A stretch of DNA of 64,000 nucleotides from the NCBI GenBank assembly GCA_002245135.1, contig NGBS01000595.1:1-64000 (forward strand), written 5' to 3'. Shown piece after piece: positions 1 to 10,036 of this stretch (position 1 is the stretch's first letter; each line of letters begins with the position of its first letter). The stretch comes from Proteromonas lacertae (Eukaryota > Sar > Bigyra > Opalinata > Proteromonadidae). The position numbers and the translations under genes were made by a program. The notes beneath the pieces were generated by a model. It searched no databases. It was not told the origin of the DNA and saw only the letters and a list, made by a program, of their open reading frames with translations.

Positions 1-200
1 CTTCAAAAATTTCTAGAAAACAAACGGCGCAAATATTCAAATTATTTATATCAACAAAAAAGTATACTGCAGAGGTAGGTCATATAACAAAGTAAGTATA
101 AAAGTAACGATTTTTCATCAGGACAACCAAAAATATACATTTAGTTTGTTTTAAGAATATCTGGTACACAAACAGCCAACTATGACAAACGGCGCACAAC
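1..200. mobile_element. Foldback element, right arm (family F1), cut by window edge
   Basis: This stretch is nearly identical to the right arm of the complete foldback element at 44521-45156. It ends at position 200 in the same terminal decamer GGCGCACAAC. It contains the shared subterminal motif with GCAGAGGTAGGTCATAT. The rest of the element lies upstream of the window. Confidence 0.85.
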
Positions 201-673
201 ATTTCCCTCATACAATGTTTTGCAACTTACTTATACAATATACCGCATTGCATAACAAAAAGAATCATTCATGCCATTGTATAACTATTATACCATTTTT
301 GCATATTCTGTTAACTTATGTTCTGTTAACTTACGGCAACGTACTCGTTTAACAGAACTTTTATCAATACATGTTATTCAGCTGCAGCTATATCTTTTGT
401 TTATCCTCTCTTTTAGTAGATGCTATATTAAAGGAATGGAAAATATATTCATTCCATGAATCTTGCATAGTATCAAAAAGATCAAATATAAGGTCTTTAA
501 CAATTTTGTTATATTTAAAAATGAAACTAATATATGCAACTAATTAGAAAAAAATATTATCACTAATCACTATGAGACAGATAGAAATTTTATAAAAGTA
601 AAGACTTCAATTATTACTTGCTTGAAGAGGTAAATAGTAAAACTTAAGAAATTTTATAGGGTTATTTAGATTT

Positions 674-1363
674 TTATTTTCTGCTAAATACTATATCTAT
701 AGGTGAAACATATTTCTTATCTATATAATATCCGTTATTATTTAAAAGCATAGTGATATTTCTTTTTACATGGTTGTTTAAATGATTCCATTCAATAATC
801 CAATGAGATACTTTTACATTAAAATCAAATGTTTGTAAAACTTCTAATTCACTCCCTTCTACATCCAAAGAAAATAAATCTATATGTTTTACATTATATT
901 GACTAGTAATATTTTTTATTGTGTTGCACATAATACTATTTTTTGTTATATTACTATGATTAATTGATCCTGAATATCCTTCTTCGTGATAATTTATAAA
1001 TTGTGATTTGCATATTGGTGAACAAATAATAATAGAATTATTTCTATAGTAAGAGTTATTCATTAAACTTTTGCAGTTTTTCTCTCCTCCTTCAATTAAA
1101 ATACCATGCCAATTAAAATTCTTTTCAAAAAAATAAGTGTTACTAATACTAATACCATCAAAAGCACCAATCTCATAAAAAAATCCATTCATTTTTTGTT
1201 GAAAGAAATAATAGTATAAAGATAAATCTTGATTAAATTGACTATTCTTATACTTTAACATTATTCTACTCTCTTTATTAATGTATTTAGGTGATAAAAA
1301 TATAAATATAGAAATAATTAGTATAATAAATAAACATGTAAATAACATATCCTCAATTAACAC
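674..1363 (-). CDS. FkbM-family methyltransferase, membrane-anchored
   Basis: 229 aa. Residues about 6-23 form one hydrophobic segment (signal anchor), so the catalytic part should face a secretory lumen. The motif FFYEIGAFDGISISNT, followed by an acidic turn (LIEGG), is the S-adenosylmethionine-binding start of FkbM-type methyltransferases. DLFSLDVEGSELEVLQ is the second conserved FkbM block. FkbM enzymes O-methylate small molecules or sugars; methylation of a glycan is inferred from the neighbouring glycosyltransferases. A start at the second Met (MLFTC) is also possible. No disruption seen. Confidence 0.8.
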   Translation of the reverse strand: MLIEDMLFTCLFIILIISIFIFLSPKYINKESRIMLKYKNSQFNQDLSLYYYFFQQKMNGFFYEIGAFDGISISNTYFFEKNFNWHGILIEGGEKNCKSLMNNSYYRNNSIIICSPICKSQFINYHEEGYSGSINHSNITKNSIMCNTIKNITSQYNVKHIDLFSLDVEGSELEVLQTFDFNVKVSHWIIEWNHLNNHVKRNITMLLNNNGYYIDKKYVSPIDIVFSRK

Positions 1364-2042
1364 TATAATAACAGTGTTTTTGCTTCCTTCTGATTGTACT
1401 TATCGTTGCTTTTCCTTGGAGTTTCATACAGTAAATGAACTCCATTTAGTTGCAGACCTTGATCTCCAATCGCTGGACTTATCAACATAGAACTGGATGT
1501 AACTCTTGGTTAAATTGCTAGGGAGTTTAAACGTGATCTCAGGAATTATGCCTGAGTTGACATTGCTTAAGACTCCATAACTAAATCATTAGCATAGATT
1601 TATGGTTCTCCCATCAATGATGCTGTAGAAGGATATAGAGAATTATAATCTACATACATAATATCAGATTCTCTTTTTGGCGGAAAAGCATGAGTATCTT
1701 CAAATAATGGTGGATGTATATAATGTTTTTTAGCTACTGTTTAATCAAATATCATATTGTTCTACATGTTTATATATGTTTAATTCAATATTACATATAT
1801 AATTGCAAAATTTTGCAAGAATAATGATGTTGTTAATTTCTTTCCAGATTTTATACAAGTAATTTTACCCCATAGTTCTTTCACTATTTCCCTTAACTCA
1901 ATAAGAATTATGAAATTATAAAAACATTTATTGTGAAATTCTATGTATATGTTAAAGTTAATCATAAAATATATTAAATATTTTCAAATGAATTATGAGA
2001 TGGTTGAAGTTTATACTATTATTATTTACAGTATAATTATAT
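1364..2042. other. Intergenic; GC-richer remnant, no gene recognised
   Basis: Positions about 1385-1640 have visibly higher GC than the surroundings and look like decayed repeat sequence, as in the GC-richer segments near 19 kb and 22 kb. No frame longer than about 70 codons gives a recognisable protein. The rest is AT-rich and featureless. Confidence 0.4.
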
Positions 2043-3056
2043 TTAACATTTTGTATTATGTTTAATATATGACAAATATAATCTTAAATTAGAATTATTT
2101 CTATAATTAGCCTTTATTGCCCTATCATATTGGTGAATTATATGAGGTATAGAAAAATCGTGATTATATATCACATTATTAATAGGTAGACAACAATAAG
2201 GAGAATCAAACAACCACAAAGCTAATGTTCTTACAGGTGAATGTGATGAATTAAATATAAATATAGGATAATGAAAATTAGTTTTACATCTTATAAATGC
2301 GTTTATACCTCCCTGATCGTTAGCATTGCAGTTAAAAGAGCATATATAATTAAGTAAATCGTCTAGAAAATAATTTATATCAGGATATGTGGCAAATACT
2401 ACTCCTCCGTTTATAACTTTACTATTGTATAAATATTTGTTAGGTTTATACTTTTTGACAAACATTATATTAGATTTATCTCCTCCTATTTTTCTTTTTG
2501 GATGTTCTTCTACAAAATATATTCCTCTCTTTATATTCCAATTAAATGGATTCAGTTGAAATAATATATCTCTTACATCGGTTAATAGAATGCTATTGTA
2601 TCTATATCCATAATATGTAAGAAATAACTTGTATAAATTGTATCTGTAAGTAACAAATGATTTACCTTGATAATAATTTAATATTTTTAATATGTTTGAT
2701 TTAGAAATAGGATAGTGTGTATGATTAAAAGGATAAAAAGGAAAATGATAATTTAGTTGAATAAATTCAATATTTTTATTTGTTAAGTATTGTTGTAATG
2801 CTGTTGGTATTATAAATGAAAAGAAAATAGTATCTCCACAATAATTTGTTCTATTTAATGATTCTACAAAATTTCTCATATGAGTTAAATTATAGTTCAA
2901 AGCAACAGCCAAAATTAATTGTTTTTTGTTGTGTTTAGAATTAAATTCATTATTAAAATTAAAATATACTAAATTATAACAATTATTAAATAAGAGGTAA
3001 TCTATCATAAAAATAAAAAATAAAAAGAATAAAACATCTCTAAAAATATATTTCAT
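2043..3056 (-). CDS. Type II membrane glycosyltransferase, GT-A-like (family not assigned)
   Basis: 337 aa with a membrane anchor at residues about 8-25. A metal-binding-type motif TDVRDILFQLNPF follows a Rossmann-like start (LILAVALNYN). Further on, INGGVVFATY and NDQGGINAF are typical of nucleotide-sugar transferases that open an acceptor loop. The start codon overlaps the stop of the upstream fucosyltransferase-like gene as ATGA (3053-3056), which is unusual spacing for a eukaryote. Donor and acceptor sugars cannot be read from the sequence. Intact. Confidence 0.7.
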   Translation of the reverse strand: MKYIFRDVLFFLFFIFMIDYLLFNNCYNLVYFNFNNEFNSKHNKKQLILAVALNYNLTHMRNFVESLNRTNYCGDTIFFSFIIPTALQQYLTNKNIEFIQLNYHFPFYPFNHTHYPISKSNILKILNYYQGKSFVTYRYNLYKLFLTYYGYRYNSILLTDVRDILFQLNPFNWNIKRGIYFVEEHPKRKIGGDKSNIMFVKKYKPNKYLYNSKVINGGVVFATYPDINYFLDDLLNYICSFNCNANDQGGINAFIRCKTNFHYPIFIFNSSHSPVRTLALWLFDSPYCCLPINNVIYNHDFSIPHIIHQYDRAIKANYRNNSNLRLYLSYIKHNTKC

Positions 3057-4109
3057 TTTAATGATTTACATTTACTTAGTTGATTTTTTATTTGGTTGTA
3101 AAGAGGATCATATATATATTTAGATCCATCAATTTTTATATATGATTTATTTATATTGTAATTATTGTATAGAATAATTAAAGAAAAAGTGCTATATGAT
3201 GATAATATTAAAAAATCACTATTTGATAATAAAGTAATGTCACCTAATAATTTGTCATACATTAATAGAGAGTAATTATAATTATTGTTAATTTGATTGA
3301 TATGCATTATTTGATAATCTTCTTTGTAATTAATGACATATTTTATATACTTTTTCACTCTAGAAACAAAGATTTTACTGTCACTACTTAATAACAATTT
3401 GCATTTTCTACTATTGCATAATTTATAATATAATTTAACTAAATTTATTAATGTTTTATTATCAGTCTTGCATGTCTTATTCAGATTCATGCAATTATCT
3501 CCCATTCTTATGTGACTACCTATATAATAAATGTTGTTTTCTAAATGTATGTTATTAATTTGTTTTATTTTTATATATTTCTTGAATATAAGTGAATTTA
3601 TATATACAATTTCTTCACTTATCACTTTTATTTTACTATCCAGCAAATTTAAATTAATCATTTTCTTTTTAATATAAGGTATATTCAATAATTGAGGTAT
3701 TAAATCATAATGACTTGTTATTTCTGTATATAGACTTGTTGAGTATATTATTTTTTTAATTATATCAGCAAATGATATACAATATGGATATCCTGAAAAT
3801 CTATAACTAGTGATACTTTTATTTATCAATTTCGTTTCTTTTATTATAATACATTTATGAAATATTATAATTCTTTTTAATGAATTTAAGTTATATACTA
3901 TTATATGTAAGTTATAATATACATATTAATTTTCTTTCACTTAGAAATGATAGAATTAATGAGGAGCTTATTCCCAATAATTTGTTTCCTAAACCGCCAG
4001 AGTTTGGTTTAGTATAAATATATTTGTATATTATATTGATTAATATAATAGAGCGAAAATTAATAGATATTATTATAATGAATATAATATAGTATATAAA
4101 GAATAACAT
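3053..4109 (-). CDS. Fucosyltransferase-like protein (GT11/GT37-type fold), one 25-nt intron
   Basis: Two open stretches join through a 25-nt intron at 3898-3922 (GTATAT...AATAG). Exons 4109-3923 and 3897-3053 then give an in-frame 343-aa protein. Residues about 5-28 are a membrane anchor. GGLGNKLLGISSSLILSFLS matches the N-terminal GxGN block of fucosyltransferases, followed by SERKLI. YYIGSHIRMGD corresponds to the GDP-fucose-binding HxRxxD-type motif. The joined frame supports a real intron, although a +1 frameshift would look the same. The stop overlaps the next gene's ATG. Confidence 0.65.
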
Positions 4110-4149
4110 TAAAAAATGATATGTAAATTATCACCTATATAGTATTTCT

Positions 4150-5007
4150 CTAAAATTTTAGAGGATGAAAGAATTTATTCCTTTTTTCCTTATTTAAGGT
4201 AATATTATTCCACATTTCTTTTGTTAATGAAATTCCAGCACATAAAGGAGATCCAATATATTTGTGAGGTATTTCTTCATATGTTAGATTATGGTAGTAT
4301 ACTAATTCTATTGTGCTTGTTTCAGTTTGAGAATGATAATTATTTTGTAAATCAACTATCATTTTTGATATATATCGTTTTGACCATCTTTGAACATACT
4401 CTCTATTATTATATCCTTTACTATAATTGAAAGTGGTAGATTTTCTTTTTATATATTTATCTGTTGCACAATAAAACCATACCCAATTTGTATTTATTGT
4501 TCCTACATTTATTGTAATAAGATCCTTCTGATTATTTCTATAATGCTTTATAAAATTATATAAATTTCCTGTATAACCAACATCTTGCTCTATTACCCAC
4601 ATAAAATCATATTCTTTCTTTAATTTTTTATAAAATATAATTAATGATTCAGAATGAGAAATCCATGAAAGTAATCTTGAACTTTTAAAACTACTACAAT
4701 TACCTTTTAATTCTGAAATGCTCGGATAGGTTACTAATATTTCCTTAAAGGAAACAACTATATTTAGTATATTTGATTTGTTCAATAGAGAAGAATTAAT
4801 GTTATTCATAGATAATAAAAAGAATTTATACTGATCAGGAAAATCCTTACTCCAAGTAATATATCTTGATATCTGATTAGTTGTAACTTTGTTTATCCTA
4901 ACCACTATACATATGGTATTGTATTTAATTCTGTACAAATGATAAAATGTAAGCAAAAATATAGTAGTATTAGCTAATATGTAAATTAAATAAATAATAC
5001 ATTTCAT
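4150..5007 (-). CDS. Type II membrane glycosyltransferase-like protein
   Basis: 285 aa with an N-terminal hydrophobic segment (residues about 5-25). FMWVIEQDVGYTGNLYNFI places an acidic DxG-type element after a beta strand, as in a family of uncharacterised protist and algal glycosyltransferases with 'W-iE-DvgytG'. The C-terminal part has IPHKYIGSPLCAGISLT. It diverges from the GT31 gene at 5040 with only 32 bp between the two start codons. The role in glycan assembly is inferred from fold and context. Confidence 0.55.
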   Translation of the reverse strand: MKCIIYLIYILANTTIFLLTFYHLYRIKYNTICIVVRINKVTTNQISRYITWSKDFPDQYKFFLLSMNNINSSLLNKSNILNIVVSFKEILVTYPSISELKGNCSSFKSSRLLSWISHSESLIIFYKKLKKEYDFMWVIEQDVGYTGNLYNFIKHYRNNQKDLITINVGTINTNWVWFYCATDKYIKRKSTTFNYSKGYNNREYVQRWSKRYISKMIVDLQNNYHSQTETSTIELVYYHNLTYEEIPHKYIGSPLCAGISLTKEMWNNITLNKEKRNKFFHPLKF

Positions 5008-5039
5008 AAAATATTATATTTGTATCATCCATAAATGCT

Positions 5040-6065
5040 ATGTTAATATTATATTTATATATAATTTATTTCCTTACAATATGTATAATATTATTGCTAG
5101 ATTATTATATGAAAATGCATAGTAATAGAGAGATATTATTTATGAAAGAATTGTTATTATATAATAGAGATGTATATATATATAACAATTTTTATAAATG
5201 TAAAACAATAGAAGATATAAATTACATAAGAAATAAGTCTTTATACAGAAAAATTGGATATGGTGGGCATCCTGTGAAACATTTGTTTAAGTTACCATTA
5301 GATAATACAGTTCTTGCTTATCCTGTTATACATTGTCTAAATGTTGATATAATTTTGTTTATTCATTGTAGACCAGAAGAATTTTATGAAAGATTCTTAA
5401 GTAGAAAGAATTTTCATAAAACAAATAACACAGTAGTTGTTTATATTACATCAAGAAGTTTAAAATCAAGCGTTAATCATAAAATAAAACGTGAATCTTC
5501 CCTATATGGTGATATATTACAATTTAATGAATATTCTTCATATTTTAATTTAAGCCTTCAAACACTTCACATGTTGCAATGGTCTTTACGTGTTAAATAT
5601 AAATATCTAATAAAATCTGACGTGGATGTTTATATTAATCTAAAGTTGATATTATCCTATTTGAAGAATATTAACTTAAGTATTAAATATTTTGCAATTG
5701 GTAGAGTATCTAAAACATATGTAATTAGAAACAAAAAATATAGTCATTATATACCTATTGATACTGTAAAAGAAAATATGTACCCATCTTATTTGCAAGG
5801 AGTAGGATATATTATACCTTATAATACAGTGAAATTAATGAATGATTCATTTGAATATGTAAACCCAAAAATATGGATTGAAGATGTATTTTTGGGATAT
5901 ATTTATAACTTCCTAAATGTATCATTAATAGATATTTCACAGTATATTGTTAGAGATGTTAAACTCAACATTTCAGCTGCAATAAGTAATATAATACAAA
6001 ATATGTTTGTACATGGATTCTATCCAATTGAAATACATTTATTGAGTAAAACTAAAAATTTATGA
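5040..6065 (+). CDS. GT31 beta-1,3-galactosyltransferase-like protein
   Basis: 341 aa with a membrane anchor at residues 2-21. GT31 landmarks appear in order: ESSLYGDILQFNEYSSYFNL (the E..yGDI...DsY.NL block), KSDVDVYIN at about residue 191 (metal-binding DxD), PSYLQGVGYIIP, and IEDVFLGY at about residue 280 (the EDV-x-G motif). The likely reaction is transfer of Gal or GlcNAc from the UDP-sugar in the Golgi. The stop overlaps the start of the next gene by 4 nt (ATGA at 6062-6065). Intact. Confidence 0.85.
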   Translation: MLILYLYIIYFLTICIILLLDYYMKMHSNREILFMKELLLYNRDVYIYNNFYKCKTIEDINYIRNKSLYRKIGYGGHPVKHLFKLPLDNTVLAYPVIHCLNVDIILFIHCRPEEFYERFLSRKNFHKTNNTVVVYITSRSLKSSVNHKIKRESSLYGDILQFNEYSSYFNLSLQTLHMLQWSLRVKYKYLIKSDVDVYINLKLILSYLKNINLSIKYFAIGRVSKTYVIRNKKYSHYIPIDTVKENMYPSYLQGVGYIIPYNTVKLMNDSFEYVNPKIWIEDVFLGYIYNFLNVSLIDISQYIVRDVKLNISAAISNIIQNMFVHGFYPIEIHLLSKTKNL

Positions 6066-6868
6066 AAAATTGGTTTGTATTTACAGTAAAAATAATTATA
6101 TTTATTGAGCTATATAATTATTATTCTTATATATCTAAATTTGATAATTTCTATAACTGCATATCATTAGTTATACCTTCAACTTACTTAACGTGGATTA
6201 AATGTAAAAAACAAATTGAAAATATGATATGTAGAAGTATAGAATATCCTAATGAAATAATAATTGTTATATCTGATAGTCAGTACGATAGAAATGTATT
6301 ATTTCATACATACTGTAAATATAATGTATCTCTTTATTATCGAAAAAATCATAAAAATTCAGCATCAAATAAGAACTTTGGATCGAGATTTACAAAATGC
6401 TCATACATAAGCTATTTTGATGCAGATGATATAATGACAAAAAATAGAATTAAAATATTAAGATATATAATAGAAATGTATAATAGTTATGACATAATTA
6501 TGCACATGTATATAAGGAATTACACATTGTTAAAAGAAAACAATGAACTGCCAACTGAATTAAGTAAATATTTCTATTTAAATTCTTCATATATTACACA
6601 ATTGTATAGAAGTAAAATAAAAACACATAAAGTACAATTATGGGGTTGTTGTCATTTTCTTCCTATTCACTACCATATTAGTAACGGATGGATCACTATA
6701 AAAAGAAGTCTTTTTGATAAAGAAAAATTTAATGAAGATATATCAATTCAAAGAGCAGAAGATAGTGAATATAATGGAAGAGTTATATCAAAAGGATACA
6801 AAACTCTTATACTTGTTATGGTATTAGGATATTATTCAAAACAAAATGAATGTGATATTTTAATATAA
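6062..6868 (+). CDS. GT2-family glycosyltransferase
   Basis: 268 aa with an N-terminal hydrophobic segment. CISLVIPSTY, EIIIVISDS and SYISYFDADDIMTKNRI (FDADD at about residue 118) form the GT2 core with its DxD motif. RAEDSEYNGRVISKGYK is the usual C-terminal ED motif with the catalytic Asp/Glu. Such enzymes are inverting NDP-sugar transferases. It starts inside the stop of the GT31 gene. Its end overlaps by 9 nt the end of the convergent GT31 gene at 6860. Confidence 0.8.
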   Translation: MKNWFVFTVKIIIFIELYNYYSYISKFDNFYNCISLVIPSTYLTWIKCKKQIENMICRSIEYPNEIIIVISDSQYDRNVLFHTYCKYNVSLYYRKNHKNSASNKNFGSRFTKCSYISYFDADDIMTKNRIKILRYIIEMYNSYDIIMHMYIRNYTLLKENNELPTELSKYFYLNSSYITQLYRSKIKTHKVQLWGCCHFLPIHYHISNGWITIKRSLFDKEKFNEDISIQRAEDSEYNGRVISKGYKTLILVMVLGYYSKQNECDILI

Positions 6869-7540
6869 TACTCCATGATAGCATATGTCATTAGTTATAA
6901 TATGATAAGTAATTCTCTTTTCCTTTCTATGATAATACTTATTTAACTTTTGAAATGTTAAATTTAATTTTCTATATATAATTGCCATATGCATATCTTC
7001 TCTATAAATAATTCTTTTCTCTTTCAAAAGTTCTATATAAATTGTAGTAATTAATGTGCTAGGAGTTATAACAAATCCTCCAGCTACAAAATGAGGAAAT
7101 ATATTATATGGATAAATTGATTTAGGTAAAAATACAGAAGAATTTTCATATCTTCTAACTTTCATTTGTGGATAGTAAAATCCACTAATCATGTGTTTAT
7201 TTAAATATATATTTATATATATTATAATTAAAGGTATGTTTGGTATAATATCATCATCATTTTTTATTATATAATCTGCGCATATATTCTTTTTAGTATA
7301 GAATCTGTAAATACTGCATGTCATAATAGTTAGATTATAGTAACTATCAACAATATCAATACCAACAATATCATTTTTGCTTTCTTTTTTGATAGTATAT
7401 AAATTTTCTTTTGTAGCAATAACAAAATTATAATTACATGATAGTTTTAAACATATCTTGCCCCATGTAGATTTTATTCTTTTTCTGTGTGCAAAATGAT
7501 TAAAAGATGATACTATATAGAATATTAGTATAAAGAACAT
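6860..7540 (-). CDS. GT31 beta-1,3-galactosyltransferase-like protein, 5' end uncertain
   Basis: AHRKRIKSTWG (the R..IR.TWG start block), IIKNDDDIIPN at about residue 93, HFVAGGFVITP and IIYREDMHMA (EDV-like motif) identify GT31. The ATG at 7540 lies just before the first core strand, so a protein starting there would lack the membrane anchor. The same frame stays open upstream to 7744 and encodes a hydrophobic segment near 7655-7700 (VIFIFVCFILFIF). No in-frame ATG exists there. A tiny 5' exon or a lost start codon is possible. Confidence 0.7.
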   Translation of the reverse strand: MFFILIFYIVSSFNHFAHRKRIKSTWGKICLKLSCNYNFVIATKENLYTIKKESKNDIVGIDIVDSYYNLTIMTCSIYRFYTKKNICADYIIKNDDDIIPNIPLIIIYINIYLNKHMISGFYYPQMKVRRYENSSVFLPKSIYPYNIFPHFVAGGFVITPSTLITTIYIELLKEKRIIYREDMHMAIIYRKLNLTFQKLNKYYHRKEKRITYHIITNDICYHGVLY

Positions 7541-7768
7541 TTGATTAGTAGGTTGTATTGAAAAATTATAATAGAATGGATTGTTTGTATAAATATCCTT
7601 CTTTATAGAATGAGAGATGTTTGTGTTTTTTTTAGAAAATATAAAAAGTATAAAACATACAAAAATAAAAATTACACTAGATATTTTAAAAAATATATAA
7701 ATATATATATATAAGACTGAAATATTAATGAATATGTTGTTACTTTAGTTTTATTATTAATTATTGTT

Positions 7769-8689
7769 GTGACATTATACTATTTTCTATTTTCATTATT
7801 AATAACGCTAATATTTTTGTTAATTAAAAGCAATAATATTGATAGAATATATCCTCAAAATGATTATGAGCAAATAATACAATTTGATCAACTACACATG
7901 AATGTACTAAACAAATTGAATTGTGTATATCCCTTAAAGGAAGTAAATCTAAAATATCTATTAATTTTTCTTTTATCAAGAGATGGATACTATGCTGTGT
8001 ATTATTCTCTAAAGTATTGGTTAAAGTTAGATAAAAAAATGCAAATTAAAATAATTATATTAGATCATTACACAACATATAAACCTTTACTTAAATATTA
8101 CAATGTTATTGAAAAAATTCATAATATTAAAATATACAAATTAAAAGAATTAAACTGGAGAAATGCAATTGATAAAGAGATACCTGATGTAATAAGCTAC
8201 TATTTAAAGAAGTTTAAACAATATAAATATTATGTCTTGTCAGATGTTGATATTATACTAATCAACATTCCTAATAATATGTTTGATTTATACAGTACAG
8301 TTCTATCTAGTTGTAAGGTTAATGTAGTTGGGCCATCTTTAATGATAAATGATATATCAATGCTATTTCCTGACTATAAAAGAGTTTATAATTTTGAAAC
8401 AAAATATCTTAAAAGCAATCATTATGATGTTCTATATAGAAATTATTATGTATCATTTATTGAAGCTGATATCGATACAATATTTGGAATGAGAAAAAGT
8501 ACTGCAAGATTTAAAAGACATAGTAAATTATCATTTAGATCTTTATCTCCTTATATATCACATCATATTGATTGGTATATCACAGCTAAATCTATTCCTA
8601 AATCTTTTATATACTATGTAAATCATTCAAAATCCATAAACCATTCTGGTTCTGCATTTAAAATTTCCAATTCACTAAAACAACCTTAG
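7769..8689 (+). CDS. Glycosyltransferase-like protein with DVD motif; ATG start not visible
   Basis: About 300 aa. After a membrane anchor comes LLIFLLSRDGYYAVYYSLKYW and then YYVLSDVDIILINIP at about residue 156, a DxD metal site. Later, EADIDTIFGMRK and SHHIDWYI resemble bacterial and protist nucleotide-sugar transferases. The frame is open from 7721, but its first codons contain no ATG (the 7769 codon is GTG). An ATG at 7729 lies in another frame, consistent with a small frameshift, a short upstream exon or a decayed start. Nine bp separate it from the next gene. Confidence 0.6.
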   Translation: MTLYYFLFSLLITLIFLLIKSNNIDRIYPQNDYEQIIQFDQLHMNVLNKLNCVYPLKEVNLKYLLIFLLSRDGYYAVYYSLKYWLKLDKKMQIKIIILDHYTTYKPLLKYYNVIEKIHNIKIYKLKELNWRNAIDKEIPDVISYYLKKFKQYKYYVLSDVDIILINIPNNMFDLYSTVLSSCKVNVVGPSLMINDISMLFPDYKRVYNFETKYLKSNHYDVLYRNYYVSFIEADIDTIFGMRKSTARFKRHSKLSFRSLSPYISHHIDWYITAKSIPKSFIYYVNHSKSINHSGSAFKISNSLKQP

Positions 8690-8698
8690 AATTGATAA

Positions 8699-9655
8699 AT
8701 GTTAAATATATTTATTATATATACTTTGTTAATGGTGATATGTGTTAGATACTATGATTATATTTTTAATAATTATATCTTTAAAAAAATTACATTCAAC
8801 AGAAATGATAATTTATCAGAATTATTCATAAATTCTGTTAATTTATATAATCAAAGAATAAAGCATATAAATCGTATATACAAAATGAATCAGATATGTA
8901 AGGGATGGAAAAAAGCAATAATTGTACTATTAAAATATAATGAAATTGAAAAGTTTATTAATAGAAACTACTTATTTCTTATACAAAAATATCATGATGA
9001 ATTAATATTCTTTGTTACTGAAAGAAAATTTAATACAACCTTATATAGAGATATAAAATATATAGTAGTGGATATATCTGAAATATTTTTCTCATTTCCT
9101 TATAAATTTAACCAATCAGCACATAAACCAAACTATATGAAGAGAGGAAAATGGAATTATCAACATATGTGTAGATTCTTTTTTAAAAATATATTTTTTC
9201 ATCCCATATTGTGTGATGTTGATATTTATATGAGGCTTGATTCAGAATCAATACTAAATACTACTCATAATTTATTTAATTTAATGGGGGAAGGAATTGT
9301 CTATATGCACAATAAAATAATGAATGATTGTGGTAGATTAGTAGAAGGATTAAAACAATATATTTATTCTTTTGTAAAAGCATTGAATATAGATATAAAA
9401 GATAAAGAAAAGTATTATTTAGCATTTAATAAAACTGCCCTATTATATTACAATAATTTTGAAATATGTCGAATGAAATTTTTTAGAAGTAAAGAAATGA
9501 TTCTATTATCCAATTTAATTGATTACAGTTATGGACAGTTTATCTATAGATGGGGAGATGCTCCTTTAAGATATATTAGTTTATCTATGTTTGCTGATAA
9601 CGCTTCAATAATTGCATTACCTCATTCAGTAAAATATTGCCATCAAAATTGTTAA
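8699..9655 (+). CDS. GT15 (KRE2/MNT1-like) alpha-1,2-mannosyltransferase family protein
   Basis: 318 aa with an N-terminal anchor. RGKWNYQHMCRFFFKNIFFH followed by PILCDVDIYMRLDSES matches the GT15 block around 'R-F-sG-FFyrHPlL...YYWRvEP'. YNNFEICRMKFFRSKEM and YRWGDAPLRYISLSMF match the two strongest GT15 signatures (NFEI...FFRS and RWGDAP.hSI). The family adds alpha-1,2-mannose from GDP-mannose to Golgi glycans and is known mainly from fungi. That is one of the few taxonomic hints here. Intact, ending in HQNC. Confidence 0.85.
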   Translation: MLNIFIIYTLLMVICVRYYDYIFNNYIFKKITFNRNDNLSELFINSVNLYNQRIKHINRIYKMNQICKGWKKAIIVLLKYNEIEKFINRNYLFLIQKYHDELIFFVTERKFNTTLYRDIKYIVVDISEIFFSFPYKFNQSAHKPNYMKRGKWNYQHMCRFFFKNIFFHPILCDVDIYMRLDSESILNTTHNLFNLMGEGIVYMHNKIMNDCGRLVEGLKQYIYSFVKALNIDIKDKEKYYLAFNKTALLYYNNFEICRMKFFRSKEMILLSNLIDYSYGQFIYRWGDAPLRYISLSMFADNASIIALPHSVKYCHQNC

Positions 9656-10036
9656 CTTAAAGTGATATATATATATATGTTTTATATAAAACCAACAAAT
9701 TGTTAAAATTACTGTAATAGATATTTTAATCTTTCAGTTGATGATATTTTATGTATTTGAATAGAAGCACCAGGAATAGAAACATAAGCAAAGCATAACT
9801 TATTTTTAGAATATAGTTCAATTATACTACTGACAATAAGTAACTAGAGTAACTCTTATTAACCTATTTTTCAAATAGATAAGAAATTGACAAATATATC
9901 AATATTTTATATTATGTAATACATAGAGTAAAAGAAAAATATTTATACTGTCAACATAATTTATTGTACATGAGAATATATTATTACAATCCTTATAAAA
10001 AGAGTAAAAAATTCTTTTAAGAACCATATTTTAAAT
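9656..10036. other. Intergenic, AT-rich, no feature seen
   Basis: About 380 bp between the convergent GT15 and GT10 genes. It has a short (AT)n tract near 9665-9680. No open frame, RNA gene or repeat shared with the rest of the window was recognised. Confidence 0.5.

Noticed and set aside
271-459. ORF 271-459 and other 60-70 codon ORFs in intergenic AT-rich DNA
   Set aside because: No domain, no splice partners, and length expected by chance in such composition.
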